From contig VZQC01001595.1 of the NCBI GenBank assembly GCA_009823505.1, forward strand, positions 2,578,411 to 2,642,410: a stretch of 64,000 bases of DNA. The letters are read 5' to 3'. Source of the DNA: Rhizomys pruinosus. Its lineage: Eukaryota > Chordata > Mammalia > Rodentia > Spalacidae. Both the position numbers and the translations under genes were made by a program. Positions 22,260 to 34,054 of the stretch are shown here, piece after piece (within the stretch, counting starts at the first letter, position 1; the number at the start of each line of letters is the position of its first letter). The notes beneath the pieces are model-generated. The model worked only from the letters and a program-made list of their open reading frames with translations. It did no database searches and was not told the DNA's origin.

Positions 22260-23100
22260 CAAGTGTACCTCTCATGACTCATCCAAAAACTTTTTTATTG
22301 TCTGTAGCAGATAGAGATTATTACACATTTCCACAGTGGGTTAAAGGCAGAAAATGCAGATCTGTAAGAAGCCCATACATAAGTGATACATCTACAATGC
22401 AGCCTTCAAATCTAAGGCTCAGAGAACAGATCTGAACAGGATCTGTTAATAAATAATATTAATGCATTTCTCAGCTCTCACCAGCAAAATTTCCTCTTGA
22501 AACATACAAAGATTAACACAGAAAACTACAATTAAGCAAAATACAAATAATATGACACTGCAGAATATGAGTCCCTGGCAGGACAACCGCATCAAATGTC
22601 TGCCACCCATGACTCAGGACCATTATGGAAAAGGGGATGGAATGATGGTAAAAGCCAGGGGTGGTAGAAGACCACAAGGATGAAAAGTTTTCCAGACAGC
22701 CAAGAAAGTTACTCATATGAACTTACAGTAATGATTACAGCATGACCAAGACCCATGTAAGTTCAAAGTAGACAAAAACCTAGCATAGAAGGGAGGAAAT
22801 GGATAAAAATCTCCAACTTTAATTGAGAAACTATTGGCAACTGATTGCTACTGGAAGAAAGAGAGCTGTTTTCTTGAAGTGAATGATGCTAATTTGGTTC
22901 ACTAGAGTCCAGTAGATAAAATAACACCAAGGGAAATTTGGGTACACAACCTTAGCTTGCTTAGGCCTTCACGTATATGACAGAATGCATGAAAACTAGT
23001 AGGGTAGGCTATAGAGGAGTTCCAGTAGGGGAGGGTGTCTAAATATGATCAAGAAATATTATATTAAATTCTCAAGAAATCATTAGAAATTAAAAATCAA
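22260..23100 (+). mobile_element. Lx-type L1 3' UTR
   Basis: A long non-coding block with CATGACTCAGGACCATTATG, AAAAGGGGATGGAATGATGG, GTGGTAGAAGACCACAAGGA and an end in ATATGATCAAGAAATATTAT then AATAAAAATA. I recognise this as the old rodent L1 (Lx) 3' UTR layout. Confidence 0.65.
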
Positions 23101-23299
23101 TAAAAATATAAAAAGCCCCCTAAAATTCACTTTTCAATGATCGAAGGAGAGGTTGTACCATATCAACAGACAAGAATGGTAACTAAGCTTCTTCCACCTT
23201 TTAAATCTAAAATTTTCTTTTTATACCTTACAGATGAAATTTTCAAAAATCCACTTGAACAAATGAATTTTTAGATATTTTTTCTCTAGCAGTTTGAAA

Positions 23300-23510
23300 G
23301 CCTCTTTAAAACTATCAGTTGATCTTACAGAGGAACCAGGTTTGATCCTCAACATCCACATGCTGATTAACAATCCTCCATAACTCCAGTTCCTGGTGAT
23401 CAACACCATCTTCTGCCTTCTGCAGCCAATGCATGACATGGGTGCACTTACATGCATGCAAGCATAATATTCATACACATACAATAATAAATAAACATTT
23501 AAAATAATAA
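23300..23510 (+). repeat. Degenerate B3 SINE
   Basis: A B box GGTTTGATCCTCAACATCCA is followed by CATAACTCCAGTTCCTGG and an A-rich tail. The head is eroded. Confidence 0.7.
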
Positions 23511-23610
23511 ATTAACATTACCTAATTAATCAGTTCTCTGCTGCACCATAACCGTAATTCTTTCAAGTTTTACTTTTTCTAGATACATGTGTAAAACATG
23601 TGTGTTAATT

Positions 23611-23652
23611 TTATATATATATATATCTATATATATAATTATATATATATAA
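23611..23652. repeat. (TA)n simple repeat
   Basis: About 42 bp of TA with few interruptions. Confidence 0.9.
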
Positions 23653-23814
23653 TGAAAGTCAGAATTAATCAATTGTATGCATCCCCTTCCATATTCTTAT
23701 TTGCCAAAATTAATATATTTTACTTGTTAATAACTCCTGTCTTTATATTGTCTGGAGAAATTAAGTAGTAAGATTAGACTAACCACTAAGACAGTAAATC
23801 AGAGTATGGAATCC

Positions 23815-24885
23815 AGAACAAATTCTTTAAAAGAATCAAACAGGAAATAAGGTCAGCAACTGACAAATGGGACCTCATCAAACTCAAAAGGTCTGTACAG
23901 CTAAAGAAGCAATGAAGGAAGTGAAGAGAAAACCCACAGAGTGGGAGGAAATCTTCACCAATGATACATGAGACAGAGCATTAACATCTAGAATATAGAA
24001 ACTACTCAAAAAACAAAGAAGAAAACAAATGAATCACTCAAAAGATGGAGTAAAGAGATGAACAGAGACTTCACCAATGAGGAAGTAAAGATGGTTGAAA
24101 AAATCATGAAAACATGTTCAACATCTTTAGTAATTAAGGAAATGCAAATTAAAATCACTCTAAGATATCATCTCACTCCAATAAGACTGGCTAAGATCAA
24201 GAAAACAAAAGACACCAAATGCTGGACAGGTTGTGGGGAAAGGGGAACATTCACGCACTGCTGGTGGGAATGTAAACTTGTACAACCATTATGAAAAGCA
24301 GTGTTGAGAACCCTTCAAAGACTCAAAAGGAGCCTACCACCTGACCCAGCCATACCACTTCTGGGTATATACCCACAAGACTCATCCTACTGCAAAGATA
24401 CATGCACATCTATGTTTATTGCAGCTCTTTTCACAATAGCAAAGAGTTGGAACCAACCCAAATGCCCCTCAACTAATGACTGGACACCAAAAGTGTGGTA
24501 CATCTACACAATGGAGTTCTATTCTGTGGTAAAGAAAAATGACATCATGAGATTTGCAGGTAAATGGCTGGAGCTTGAAGCCATTATGCTAAGTGAAGTA
24601 ACACAGTCCCAAGAAAACATACAGGGAATGGTTTCCCTCATTTGTGGATGCTAGTACCAAATCCCCCAATTGAAAGAAAAGCTGAGCAATGTTATTGTTA
24701 TATTACTTTCTATCTGAAAGCAACTGTGATATTATAATGTGAATATGATAATGAGCCCTAGAATTAACTTATCACCTACTTTCAGGCATGGTAATTAATG
24801 TACATGGGCAGAATGTATATTTTAATTTTAGAGTAATATATAATTAAATGAAAAAATATGAACCCCTGAATATAATAAAAAAGAA
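23815..24885 (+). mobile_element. L1 LINE, 5'-truncated (ORF2 C-terminus and 3' UTR)
   Basis: ORF2 C-terminal sequence is readable in two frames at 24058-24294 and 24301-24654, with blocks such as CWTGCGERGTF and YTMEFYSVVKK. A shortened 3' UTR ends in an AATAAAAAAG-like stretch. Stops and frameshifts make it non-functional. Confidence 0.9.
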
Positions 24886-26149
24886 GGTATGTATGGATGA
24901 AACTGATCAATGAATACCAAGTTGGTTACATACAACATGATGCTTTGGAATACAATTTTACATTAGGAGCAATATAGATGTGATATTGCACGCATTCCAA
25001 AAGCTTCAAAGAAAGATCTGTGTAATTTTGTTCAGAGCTCTGGAATTTTTAACCACAAAGAAATTGTATGTTTTTAATGACTTAGACATGTTCAGCAGTT
25101 TTAAGTTTTAAACAATGTATATATGCATGAAACATCATGTGACCCTATAAATGTGTGCAACTTTATATTTGTATATGTCAGCCAAAATAAAATAATAAAA
25201 AATGAAGTACATGATAAAAAACAAAAGAATCAAACATTAATATTTCAGAGCAGAGTTATAAAACAAACTGAAGAAGAAAAAGTGAATAGTTTGATACATT
25301 TCACTGAAGAACATTTCCCCTAATAGTTGGCAGAAGGTACGTTGACAAAAGTTCATCAATAATTAACAGTGTGTTAGGATGAGTTAGCTTTCCCGACAGC
25401 TCTATGAATCTTTGCTCACAACCTTTATTCATTGTGTTTGTTCATGCTGTGAAACCCCAGTGCTAGGGCTATATTTTAGAGCTGGGATCTAAGCAAAGCA
25501 GTGGCAGAATGGATTTGACAAATTCACATGATTGTGTTTGTCAGAAGTGTATCTGGAAGCTCACCAGATTGACTGCCATAGTGTCATTTGCTATAATCCA
25601 GATGACAGAGTACATCAGGGAAATATTTTCCGTAGCATGTGGCAACAACATCAGCTGTCCTGATAAAGAGTCATTTTATTATAAGTTGTGGAAATGCATA
25701 TTTTTCATGGTGTAATACAGAAAGGTAAACTGTTCAATACGGATACCCAGTAGCCAATGATTTTAAAGTTATAAGATATGATAAATAGATTCTGATACAT
25801 CTATATGAAATTATGCAGGGAATAACTGAAACCTGAATCATACTCTGGTAAATCCAGAGTATAAAAAGGGAAAAATAGGGATGGAAACAAGGTATAATAT
25901 AAAATATATTGGGTCTATCATGTGAAAGAACACTTTTATCAATGACAATTATGATCATAATTACCATGCCTGTATTCTTGATCCACTAATCCTAATCCTT
26001 TTATTTTTGAGACTAGATTTAAAAGTACAGTATCACCTTCATTAACTTTTGGTAACACTTCAGTATAGTAACTACTTGACTTGATGTGGGATAGTTTAAA
26101 TTTGCTTCTTTTGAAATGGAATTTTCTGAACATCAGACATGCTAGGCTA
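24886..26149. other. Unannotated sequence
   Basis: I see no repeat I can name. The ORF at 25509-25715 (68 codons, six cysteines) shows no domain I recognise and no coding context. Confidence 0.35.
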
Positions 26150-26575
26150 TTGATAGGGTGACCACTCACTCTTCACTTATGGGGAGGGAATACTTTGCTC
26201 CCAGGTGCGCTGTGAAATCTGGGAAGCCTCCATGAACTCTGGGAAGCTTCCAGTGCCATGTTGGGTGCAGAGCCAGGGGATGTGGCTGAGGTGAACATGA
26301 GGAGGAAGAGTCCCAATAACGTCTTGTAAGTCTGCCCCTACCCCCAAATCATTCACTCTGTAAACAAACCTGAGTAAATTTACTGGTCTTCTCAAAATGA
26401 AGATTGGAGAGTCTATTCCTCAAGTTGCCTTGGAAACCTCCGGTGGCAGGGACAAGACACCACAAATGTGGTATATCCTGGGAGGAATCTTTGTGACACT
26501 TGAGGTTCCTGAGAAGGACGCTGATTTCTAAAGATTGAATGGAAAAGGACATTGACTGGTGGCAACTGGACACAT
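26150..26575. repeat. Possible unclassified LTR fragment
   Basis: GC-richer than its surroundings, with blocks such as CTGTAAACAAACCTGAGTAA and GGTGGCAGGGACAAGAC that look LTR-like. No partner LTR or TSD was found. Confidence 0.2.
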
Positions 26576-26584
26576 AAAATACTC

Positions 26585-27010
26585 AATATCGTAACTCATT
26601 ATAGGATTTCACATGAAACCAGCAATGGGATTTACCACTTCACACCTCTTGGAATGGTCAAAGTCCAAAATCAGCCATATCAACAATTCTGGTGAAGATG
26701 TGTCCACAGGAATTTTCATTTGTTGTTTATGAGAAAGCAACAAGACACAGCTACTTGAGACACATTTTATGTTTATCTTACAGTTATAAATACCCTCACC
26801 TGATAGCTAGCAATCACAGTCCTCTATATTGTCCTTGATGAATTGAAAAAGCATTGCCACACAAACCCTTGAGAGATTTTTCTTTATGGTCACAGCTTTG
26901 ATAAAGCAATATGTCCTTCAGTAGGTGAATGAGTGAGCAAGCAATAACATGTCCATCCAATGAAGTATTCTCCAGTGGCAAAATTATAAAGACAATAAAA
27001 TTGTATCTTT
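26585..27010 (+). mobile_element. Ancient L1 ORF2 C-terminal remnant
   Basis: The block order (CACTTCACACCTCTTGGAATGG, then GGTGAAGATGTG, then TATGTCCTTCAGTAGGTGAA, then CCAATGAAGTATTCTCCAGT) follows the ORF2 C-terminus of old mammalian L1s. It is heavily decayed. Confidence 0.6.
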
Positions 27011-28970
27011 GTCAATGTGATCTATATCTAATGTAGGTAAAGCATGGGAGATTTTTAGGAAATTAATCTATTTGTTATAAGAAAAATGGGAACAATGGAT
27101 ATTATATGAAGATTCTATAATTTGTGCTCATTTTTCTGAAGTATATTCAGCTGTAAAATAAGACCTATAAATGAAACTTGAAACAAAAGTTAACACAGCT
27201 ATTTCCTGGCTATTTTCTTACTGAATGGGAGGTATAATCAATATTCTTAGCACCTATTACATTATCATTTAATGTATCACCCTACATCCTTAAATACTAC
27301 AATATTAGCATGTTATTATTTAAATGAATCATGTTTGCTGGTAAATAGTGTTCAAGTGTTCCAGGCAAATTTTGCACAACTTTATTGTAACAGGGTTCAC
27401 CATAAACTCACACACATATGCACACACATACACACATGTACTTGAACCAATAAGCCAAGGTTGACTTGTCTTACAAGTTCAAATTCTAAGTTTTAACTAC
27501 ATGATATTTCAAAAGTAATACTAATTCACAAGGAGCTGTCATTCAAAAATTTAATATTAATATTTTTGATGGCTATCAATTTGCATTATACTATTTGTTT
27601 ATGGATAGAGGCAGAAAGTCAGAGCTATCAGCTAGTTACACAATCTCAAAGTTGAAGCAGATTGCTATCAAATCACTGTTATTAAGGTAGCTAGGTAAGT
27701 ATACTGCACCTATTCTGACTTGTGATTTTAGCTAATAATATGTTTTTTGGAAGAGAAAACTATTATGATTTGAGGAAGACTTTATGCATATAAACTAGCA
27801 GATTTGTAACAGGAATTGATTTACATGATTATACTGACTGTACCATAGACCATCTGCTAACTAGAAATCCAGGAAAACCAGTGATATAATTTTGAATCTA
27901 AAGAGTTGGAGAGTAACAGCAGATGATATTGTTTACCAGTTAGAATTAACTGAGAACCCCATTCTTCTTCTCATGTATGTCCTGGCATCCAAAGCCAAAG
28001 AACCTTGAGTAGTGATCTCCAAGTGTGGGAGAAGATGAATGTCACAATCAGAGGACTTGGAAATGTCCTCCTTCCTTTGTTCTAGTCACTCATTCATTAA
28101 ACAGCTTGCTATCTAGTGATGAGGGAGGATCTCCCTTATACAATTGTGCTTTAGACACTATGTCTTTGGAAATATCTTCCCAAGCATACCCAAACACAAC
28201 TCTTTAGTACTTAGGGCTAAATTAATTAGCCAACTCAATGTAGAACCTAAAATCAGCAATCACAGTTACTAATAGTGTAAGTGAATAAGTTAGAACTCAT
28301 TTACTTTAAAATGTGGGTGCTATTGATGATCATGGTCTTGTGCAACAAATTCCTCTAAATTTAACTTCCTTGTGGAGTTGGAGGGATGCTGAAGGACTCA
28401 GGAGGTAAGCAATAGTTACAACTTCAGAGAAGTTGAAACTAACAAATACAAAAGGAATTACTCCAGGTTTATAGAATCAGTAAAAACTGCTTGGGACAGT
28501 CAATCTGGTGACCTGTCAAGTTGTTTGCAAGTCTTATGCTTCTGTAACTTATTTCCAGTAGTTCTATAAGTAACACCAAAAGAATCCACTGGTTCATCAA
28601 GTTGTACATTGCTGGAGTCTTTTCTTTGGTCTGTCAGTACAGACAATAAACTCCAAGGATCATTGCACCATCATTAGTTTCTTATTTGGGCAAATGTGCA
28701 TTTCTTTATATCTCAGGAGGAAAAGTAACACAACAGTGTTTCTTTTTATCACAAATCACTAGGTAAAACCTAAGCATTTTTTTCATTTACTATAGAATTC
28801 GGTACATAGGAATCTAAAAAATTATTATCTATCCACAAAGAAACTTACATTTGAAGATAATAAGTTTCTCATGTTCAAACATCTGGAGAAAAGTGGAAGT
28901 CAATATTCCACCAGAAAATGTATTTTTAAATTATGTTTTAAATTTATTCAAGATCTTATATTCTTTTTAA
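27011..28970. other. Unannotated sequence
   Basis: About 2 kb without any gene or assignable repeat apart from a CA-rich stretch near 27405-27445. It may be unique sequence. Confidence 0.4.
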
Positions 28971-29175
28971 AAATAATTTATTTTATTTTTATGTGCATGA
29001 GTATATTACCTGCATATATAAGTTCACCTATGTTGACCAATGCCCATGGAGGTCAGAGAGGGCATCAGATCCCCTGGAACTGGAGCTACAGACAGTTGTT
29101 AAACACAATGTGGGTGCTGGGAAATGAATCTGGTTCCTGTGCAAGCATAGCCTGCTAAGCCATTTCTCTAGCCAC
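28971..29175 (-). repeat. B3 SINE
   Basis: Reverse-complement B3 with CCCCTGGAACTGGAGCTACA and an end at GCCATTTCTCTAGCC. No 17-bp duplication. Confidence 0.85.
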
Positions 29176-29790
29176 CTCAACATTTCATATTCCAAGTGAA
29201 AAATCTTTTATTTCTTTTTATTACTTGTCTTGCTTTAATTTTAATACATTTTGTTCTTGATATTAACTCACACCTTAGAAAAGTTACTGCAGTTTCATTT
29301 TGTCATTATTTGCTATAGCAAGAGATACTCTATTGAAGCTTACTTCCAAGGATGTAGACACAGTCCTTTATAGGAATAGCTTCACATGGTGTTCTAAAGG
29401 TGGCAAGGGTGAATATTTTTGAGGCTATTCTTTTAGAAATAGTACAATTTGCTTATTCTCTATCTTCTGATTTCATTAGATTCAATCATGAAATAAAGCA
29501 TAGCTATTTTATTGTTCAGCAGTCTGGCTGTACAAAATCAGGCTGTCTTCTTTCTACACATCTGAACAAATGGAATGATCATGGCTTGTGACCAAAGATT
29601 AACTAATCTATGTGTCAATGATGACATTTCAAACAAAGGCTCATGATTTTTGAAAGGAAAGTCACATCTGTAAAGGAAAAGCCCCAAATGAATTATTTAC
29701 TAAGTGCATTTAGTTACAGCAATGGAGAAAAAAATGCAAATTTTTTAACCTCTATGCACCAGTTTTAAAGTTTGCTTTTATTTAAGTTGA
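29176..29790. other. Unannotated sequence
   Basis: No gene or clear repeat seen. Confidence 0.4.
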
Positions 29791-29890
29791 TTACACACAC
29801 ACACACACACACACACATGCACACACACACACATGGACACACACACAGACACACACATGCACACACACACACATGGACACACACACACAG

Positions 29891-29926
<36 letters not shown>
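29791..29926. repeat. Compound (CA)n / (TA)n microsatellite
   Basis: CA dinucleotides are interrupted by CATG and GGACA variants that recur with a period of about 40 bp. The array ends in (TA)n. Confidence 0.95.
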
Positions 29927-30191
29927 TCATACTAAATTCATTGTAAAATTTATGTATGGGAAAAACAAATTTTGACAGAGCACATATTTAGAAAATGTTC
30001 TCCCACATTCACAGAATATTGAATGTCTCCAAGGATTTATAAAAAGTAGTAGCAGGATTGTTTAGAAATCTTGGGATTCTACTTAAAATTCTAACTTGGA
30101 ATTATACTTTACATATTATACTATTTGTCCATATTTCCTTTCATTATTTCCCTTGCTCAAGCAACTGTAGGTAAAAACTGTGGTATGTTTT
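29927..30191. other. Unannotated sequence
   Basis: Short AT-rich spacer with nothing recognised. Confidence 0.35.
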
Positions 30192-30206
30192 CGAGTCCCA
30201 ACATTT

Positions 30207-30449
30207 TTTTTATTAATTTTATTTATTTCCGTATGTGTATGAATGTACTGTCTGCATGCAAGTTTATGCACCCGTGTCGTGCAATGCCGCGGAGGTCAGA
30301 AGAGGGTCTCTCGGATTCCCCTGGAACTGGAGTTCTCCTGGAACTGGAGTTTCAGATAGTTCTCGGCCGCCATGTGGGTGCTGGGGATCAAACTCGGGTC
30401 CTCTGCAAGAGCGGTCAGCGCTCTTAACCACTAGGCCATCTCTCCAGCC
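30207..30449 (-). repeat. B2/B3 SINE (17-bp duplication form)
   Basis: Reverse-complement copy with both 17-bp units and an end at CATCTCTCCAGCC. A perfect 15-bp TSD, CGAGTCCCAACATTT, lies at 30192-30206 and 30450-30464. Confidence 0.95.
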
Positions 30450-30589
30450 CGAGTCCCAACATTTATACAACATTTATACAAGGTGCTTATGGTCAGTTGA
30501 GGAAACTCATAAGTTGGCTGAGGGACTTAATTTTCCCTTTTTCAGTTGTATACACTTCCTATGTGGGCCACTCCCTACTGCTCTGCCAT

Positions 30590-30985
30590 AATGGAATCTA
30601 TTGTGTCCAGGAATTTTTCCCTGCCCAAGAAGAATTTCAGAGACTAATTATCCCAGAATCCCCATAAGTGGACTTACCTAAACTTAGCTTTTCATGTGAC
30701 AAGAACGAACCTGATCCTTGAGAGGGTGTGGTACAGGTATCTCATTTAGGGCCAAGCATCCAGCAAGTAACTTACTTTTTATGCATCTGTTAGGGATCTC
30801 TGTGTTAATCCCCATCTTCTCCCAAAAGCTTCTCTGATGAGAACTGAGAGATCCATTAATCCATGGGTATAGTAATAATTCATTAAGAGTCAGTTGAATA
30901 TTACATCTTTTAGCACGGTAACATTACTATAATATTACATGTGGCAGGTTCACTGCCCTGGTAGCAATGCCAGGTACAGACTCTG
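30590..30985. repeat. Rodent interspersed repeat, family not assigned
   Basis: Blocks such as GCATCTGTTAGGGATCTCTG, CCATCTTCTCCCAAAAGC and TAGTAATAATTCATTAAGAG feel familiar from rodent genomes as a dispersed repeat, but I cannot name it with confidence. Confidence 0.3.
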
Positions 30986-30989
30986 TTAC

Positions 30990-31325
30990 TTTCTATTGTT
31001 ACTGTAAGCCACCATGGCCAAGGAAACTAACAGAAGGACTGGTTTATTGGGCTTAAGTTTTCAAGGGATGAGTCATTCATGGCAGGAGGCAGAGCAGAAA
31101 GCAGAAAGTTTATGTTTTCAAGAAGATACCGGAAGCAGAGAGTGAAACTCAAATGTGACTAGGCTTTGCACTCTCAAATCCCATCATCAGTGATATACTT
31201 CGACCAAACACAGAAATACATAATTTCATTTATAAATTCTATTAGCTCTAAACCCAGAAGGTAGTCACAACCCAGTGATAGCTGGCATTAAATACCTCAC
31301 TATCATATATCGACAGGTCATCAGG
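30990..31325 (-). mobile_element. Degenerate MT-type MaLR LTR
   Basis: The plus-strand reading (GCCACCATGGCCAAGGAAAC, GGACTGGTTTATTGGGC, ATTCATGGCAGGAGGCAGAG) parallels the better preserved minus-strand LTR at 56051-56409. Boundaries are uncertain. Confidence 0.55.
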
Positions 31326-32371
31326 AAAATTATTAAAGTAATGCAATAATGGGCCTAACAGATATCTACAGAAATTTTCTCCCAAACATTAAAAAAAGTT
31401 CTTGGCATACCATAAAATTTTCTCCAGAATTATTCACATATTAAAGCATAAGCAAATCTCAACAAATACAGGAAAATTGAAAAACACAGCTGGCATTCTG
31501 TCTGAGTATAGAGGTATAAAGGTAGCTTTTAACATCAATACAAATTAAGAAAATGCACAAAGTCATGGAAACTAAACAATGTACTATTAAATGAAAATTG
31601 AGTCAAGGGAGAAACTAGAAAAGTTAAATTAAAATTGTTTAAATTTTATAAAAGTTAAAACACAGCATACCAATATTTATGGGTCACAATGAAGGTAGTC
31701 CTAATAGCTGGCAGAATTAAGTGCCTGCATCAGAAAATTATAGATATCCCATATTAATAGATAATGATGCCCATTAAGGCCTTGGACAAACAATGATCAA
31801 ATACCTAAGAAGTGTAGACAGGAAGAGATAAAATTGGGGCTCAAATCAATGTAATAGAAATGAATATATCAATATAAAGAATCAGTGGAATCTAGAATTA
31901 ATTATTTGAAAAGATTAACAAGATTGGAAAGATTTGGGTCAAATTAAAAAAGGAAAAAGAAACAAATCAGGTTAATATATTCAGAGATGAAAAGGGAACA
32001 TTCCAACAGACCGTAAGTAAATTCTGAAAACCATAGGATATTGTTTAAAAATTCATATTCGACTTAACTGAATAATCTAAAAGAAGAAGATGAACTTCTC
32101 AAAATATATAACTCACCAGTTATATCAAGATGAAATAAATAATTTAAAGAAAATCATAACAATTAGTCATTAAAAATCTCCCAACAGAAAAGAGTCCAGT
32201 ATGAGATGTACTCAGAGCATAATTATACCAAACCTTTAGAGAATAACTGATAACAATACTTCTCAAATTACTTAATAAAATAGACAAGGAAAGAACACTT
32301 CTGATACCAAAACCAAATGAAAATCCAAAAATAAAGGAAAAAAAATATAAACTAATCTCTCTGATGAACAT
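31326..32371 (+). mobile_element. Old L1 ORF2 fragment, left part
   Basis: It follows the ORF2 endonuclease-to-RT order with many stops: TGGGCCTAACAGATATCTAC, ACACAGCATACCAATATTTATG and ATACCAAAACCAAATG. It continues after the insertion at 33544. Confidence 0.75.
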
Positions 32372-32386
32372 AGAAGCAAAATTCTT

Positions 32387-33160
32387 GGAATTTTAATTAG
32401 AATTGCATTGAATTAGTATATTAATTTGGGTAGAATGGAGATTTTTACTATATTAATTTTTCCAATCCATGAGCATGGGAGGTCTTTCCATCTTCTGATG
32501 TCTTCTTCAATCTCCTTCAGGAGTTTATATTTTTTGTTGTAGAGATCTTTGGTGTTTTTGGTTAGTTTTGTTCTTAGGTGTTTTATTGTTTTTGAGGCTA
32601 TTGTAAGTGGGAAGGTCTCCTTGTATTCCTTCTTCAGTTGCTTGTTGTTGGTATAAAGAAAGGCTACTGATTTTTCTAGGTTAATTTTGTATCCTGCCAC
32701 TTTACTGAAACTTGATCTTTTCCTGGAGTTTTCTGGTGGAGTTTTTAGCATCCCTTTGAAACTATCATACCATTCACAAAAAAGGGATAGTTTTACTTCC
32801 TCTTTTCCAATTAGTATTCTTTTAATTTCCTTTTCTTGCCTTATTGCCCTAGCCAGTGTTTCAAGTACTATATTGAAGAGGAGTAGTGACAAGGGGCAGC
32901 CTTGTGCAGTTCCTACCTTTATGGGGAATCCTTCTAACTTTTCTCCATTTAGGATGATGCTGGCCAAGGGTTTCTTATCTATGGCTTTGATTATGTTGAG
33001 GAATGATCCTTCCAGTTCAATTCCCTCTAGAACTTTAATCATGAAGGGATGCTGGGTTTTATCAAAGGCTTTTTCTGCATCTATTGAGAAGATTGTGTGG
33101 TTTTCGTCCTTCAGTCTATTTATGTGTTTTATGATATTTACTGATTTTTGTATTTTTTAA
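32387..33160 (-). pseudogene. L1 ORF2 reverse-transcriptase fragment
   Basis: On the minus strand an open frame at 32413-33042 (209 codons) covers the RT domain from FMIKVLE to SILPKLIY, with the block QGCPLS preserved. At the active-site position near 32780 the expected FADD reads FCEW, so the catalytic aspartates are lost. A minus-strand L1 3' UTR lies immediately to the right, in the wrong order for a simple insertion. Confidence 0.85.
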
Positions 33161-33164
33161 ATTT

Positions 33165-33528
33165 TATTGGGATTTTTGTATATCATGCAACAGTTCTTAA
33201 TCAAATGTACACCCTATCTCCTACCCATGCCCCTCCATACCCCAGCAGACCTCTTGTATTCTGCCATTCATGTTAAGTCCTGTCCAGTCAAACATTTGCA
33301 CCTGGATGTCTGTCAGTGCAAACTCACCCACTGGAGTCGAGTGAGCCTCTCTAGAGATCTAGAGTAAGGCATACTCACTTTGACCTAGTAATGACCAGTC
33401 TCTAGTGGTTCTCAGTCTAGGGTCAGCCTGCCACCCATTTCTATTGCTCTGTTCTAGGCCTTTGTCTGATTGAGTTGGAATGAGTCTTGTGCTTGATGCC
33501 ACCATTGCCACAAATTCACATGTAAAAA
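33165..33528 (-). mobile_element. Lx-type L1 3' UTR
   Basis: It starts at a T-run and contains CAGTGCAAACTCACCCACTG and TTTGTCTGATTGAGTTGGAA, homologous to 11865-12330. Together with 32387-33160 it is flanked by a 15-bp TSD with one mismatch (AGAAGCAAAATTCTT type) at 32372-32386 and 33529-33543. Confidence 0.7.
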
Positions 33529-33543
33529 AGAAGCAAAATCCTT

Positions 33544-33770
33544 AATAAAAGACTTATAAACAAAATCTAAGCTCACATCCAAAGGATAATCCACCATGAT
33601 CAAGTTGGATTCATTCTAGAGATCATTCAACATATGCAAATCAGTAAAAGTAATTCACCATCCAAATAGTTTCAAAACAGAACCCAAAAGATTATATCAT
33701 TAGTTGCAGAAAAACCCTTGATAAAATCCGAAATCCCCTCATAAGAAAATTCATAGTAAATCTAGAGATG
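33544..33770 (+). mobile_element. Old L1 ORF2 fragment, right part
   Basis: Continuation of the L1 at 31326-32371 with ACCATGATCAAGTTGGATTC and AGAAAAACCCTTGATAAAAT, RT-domain positions in the expected order. Confidence 0.75.
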
Positions 33771-34042
33771 TGGGGGACTTAGCTATTGGATTTTCTTAAT
33801 CATTAGAGAATTAGCATTGTTTGGGTCTATTTATTTCCAGAGAGATTATAAGCAATTTCCATTTCAATAAAATATTCTTTTTAAATTTAATTTAATACTA
33901 CAGCATATTTCTGTCCCCTGAATCTTATGATAAGCCATCATTCTATGATTCATCCAGGAATCATTCTGAATAACTTTTACAGAAAAAGTATGTTGCCTTA
34001 CACTATGAAATAAAAAAAATAATGTCCAAAAAATTATATGTA
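33771..34042. other. Unannotated sequence
   Basis: Nothing recognised. Confidence 0.35.
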
Positions 34043-34054
34043 AAAGAAATTTCT

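Noticed and set aside
25509..25715. 68-codon ORF with six cysteines as a small gene
   Set aside because: No promoter, splice or homology evidence, and ORFs of this length are expected by chance in 64 kb.
29791..29926. Regularly spaced repeats as a CRISPR-like array
   Set aside because: CA dinucleotide microsatellite with no spacers.
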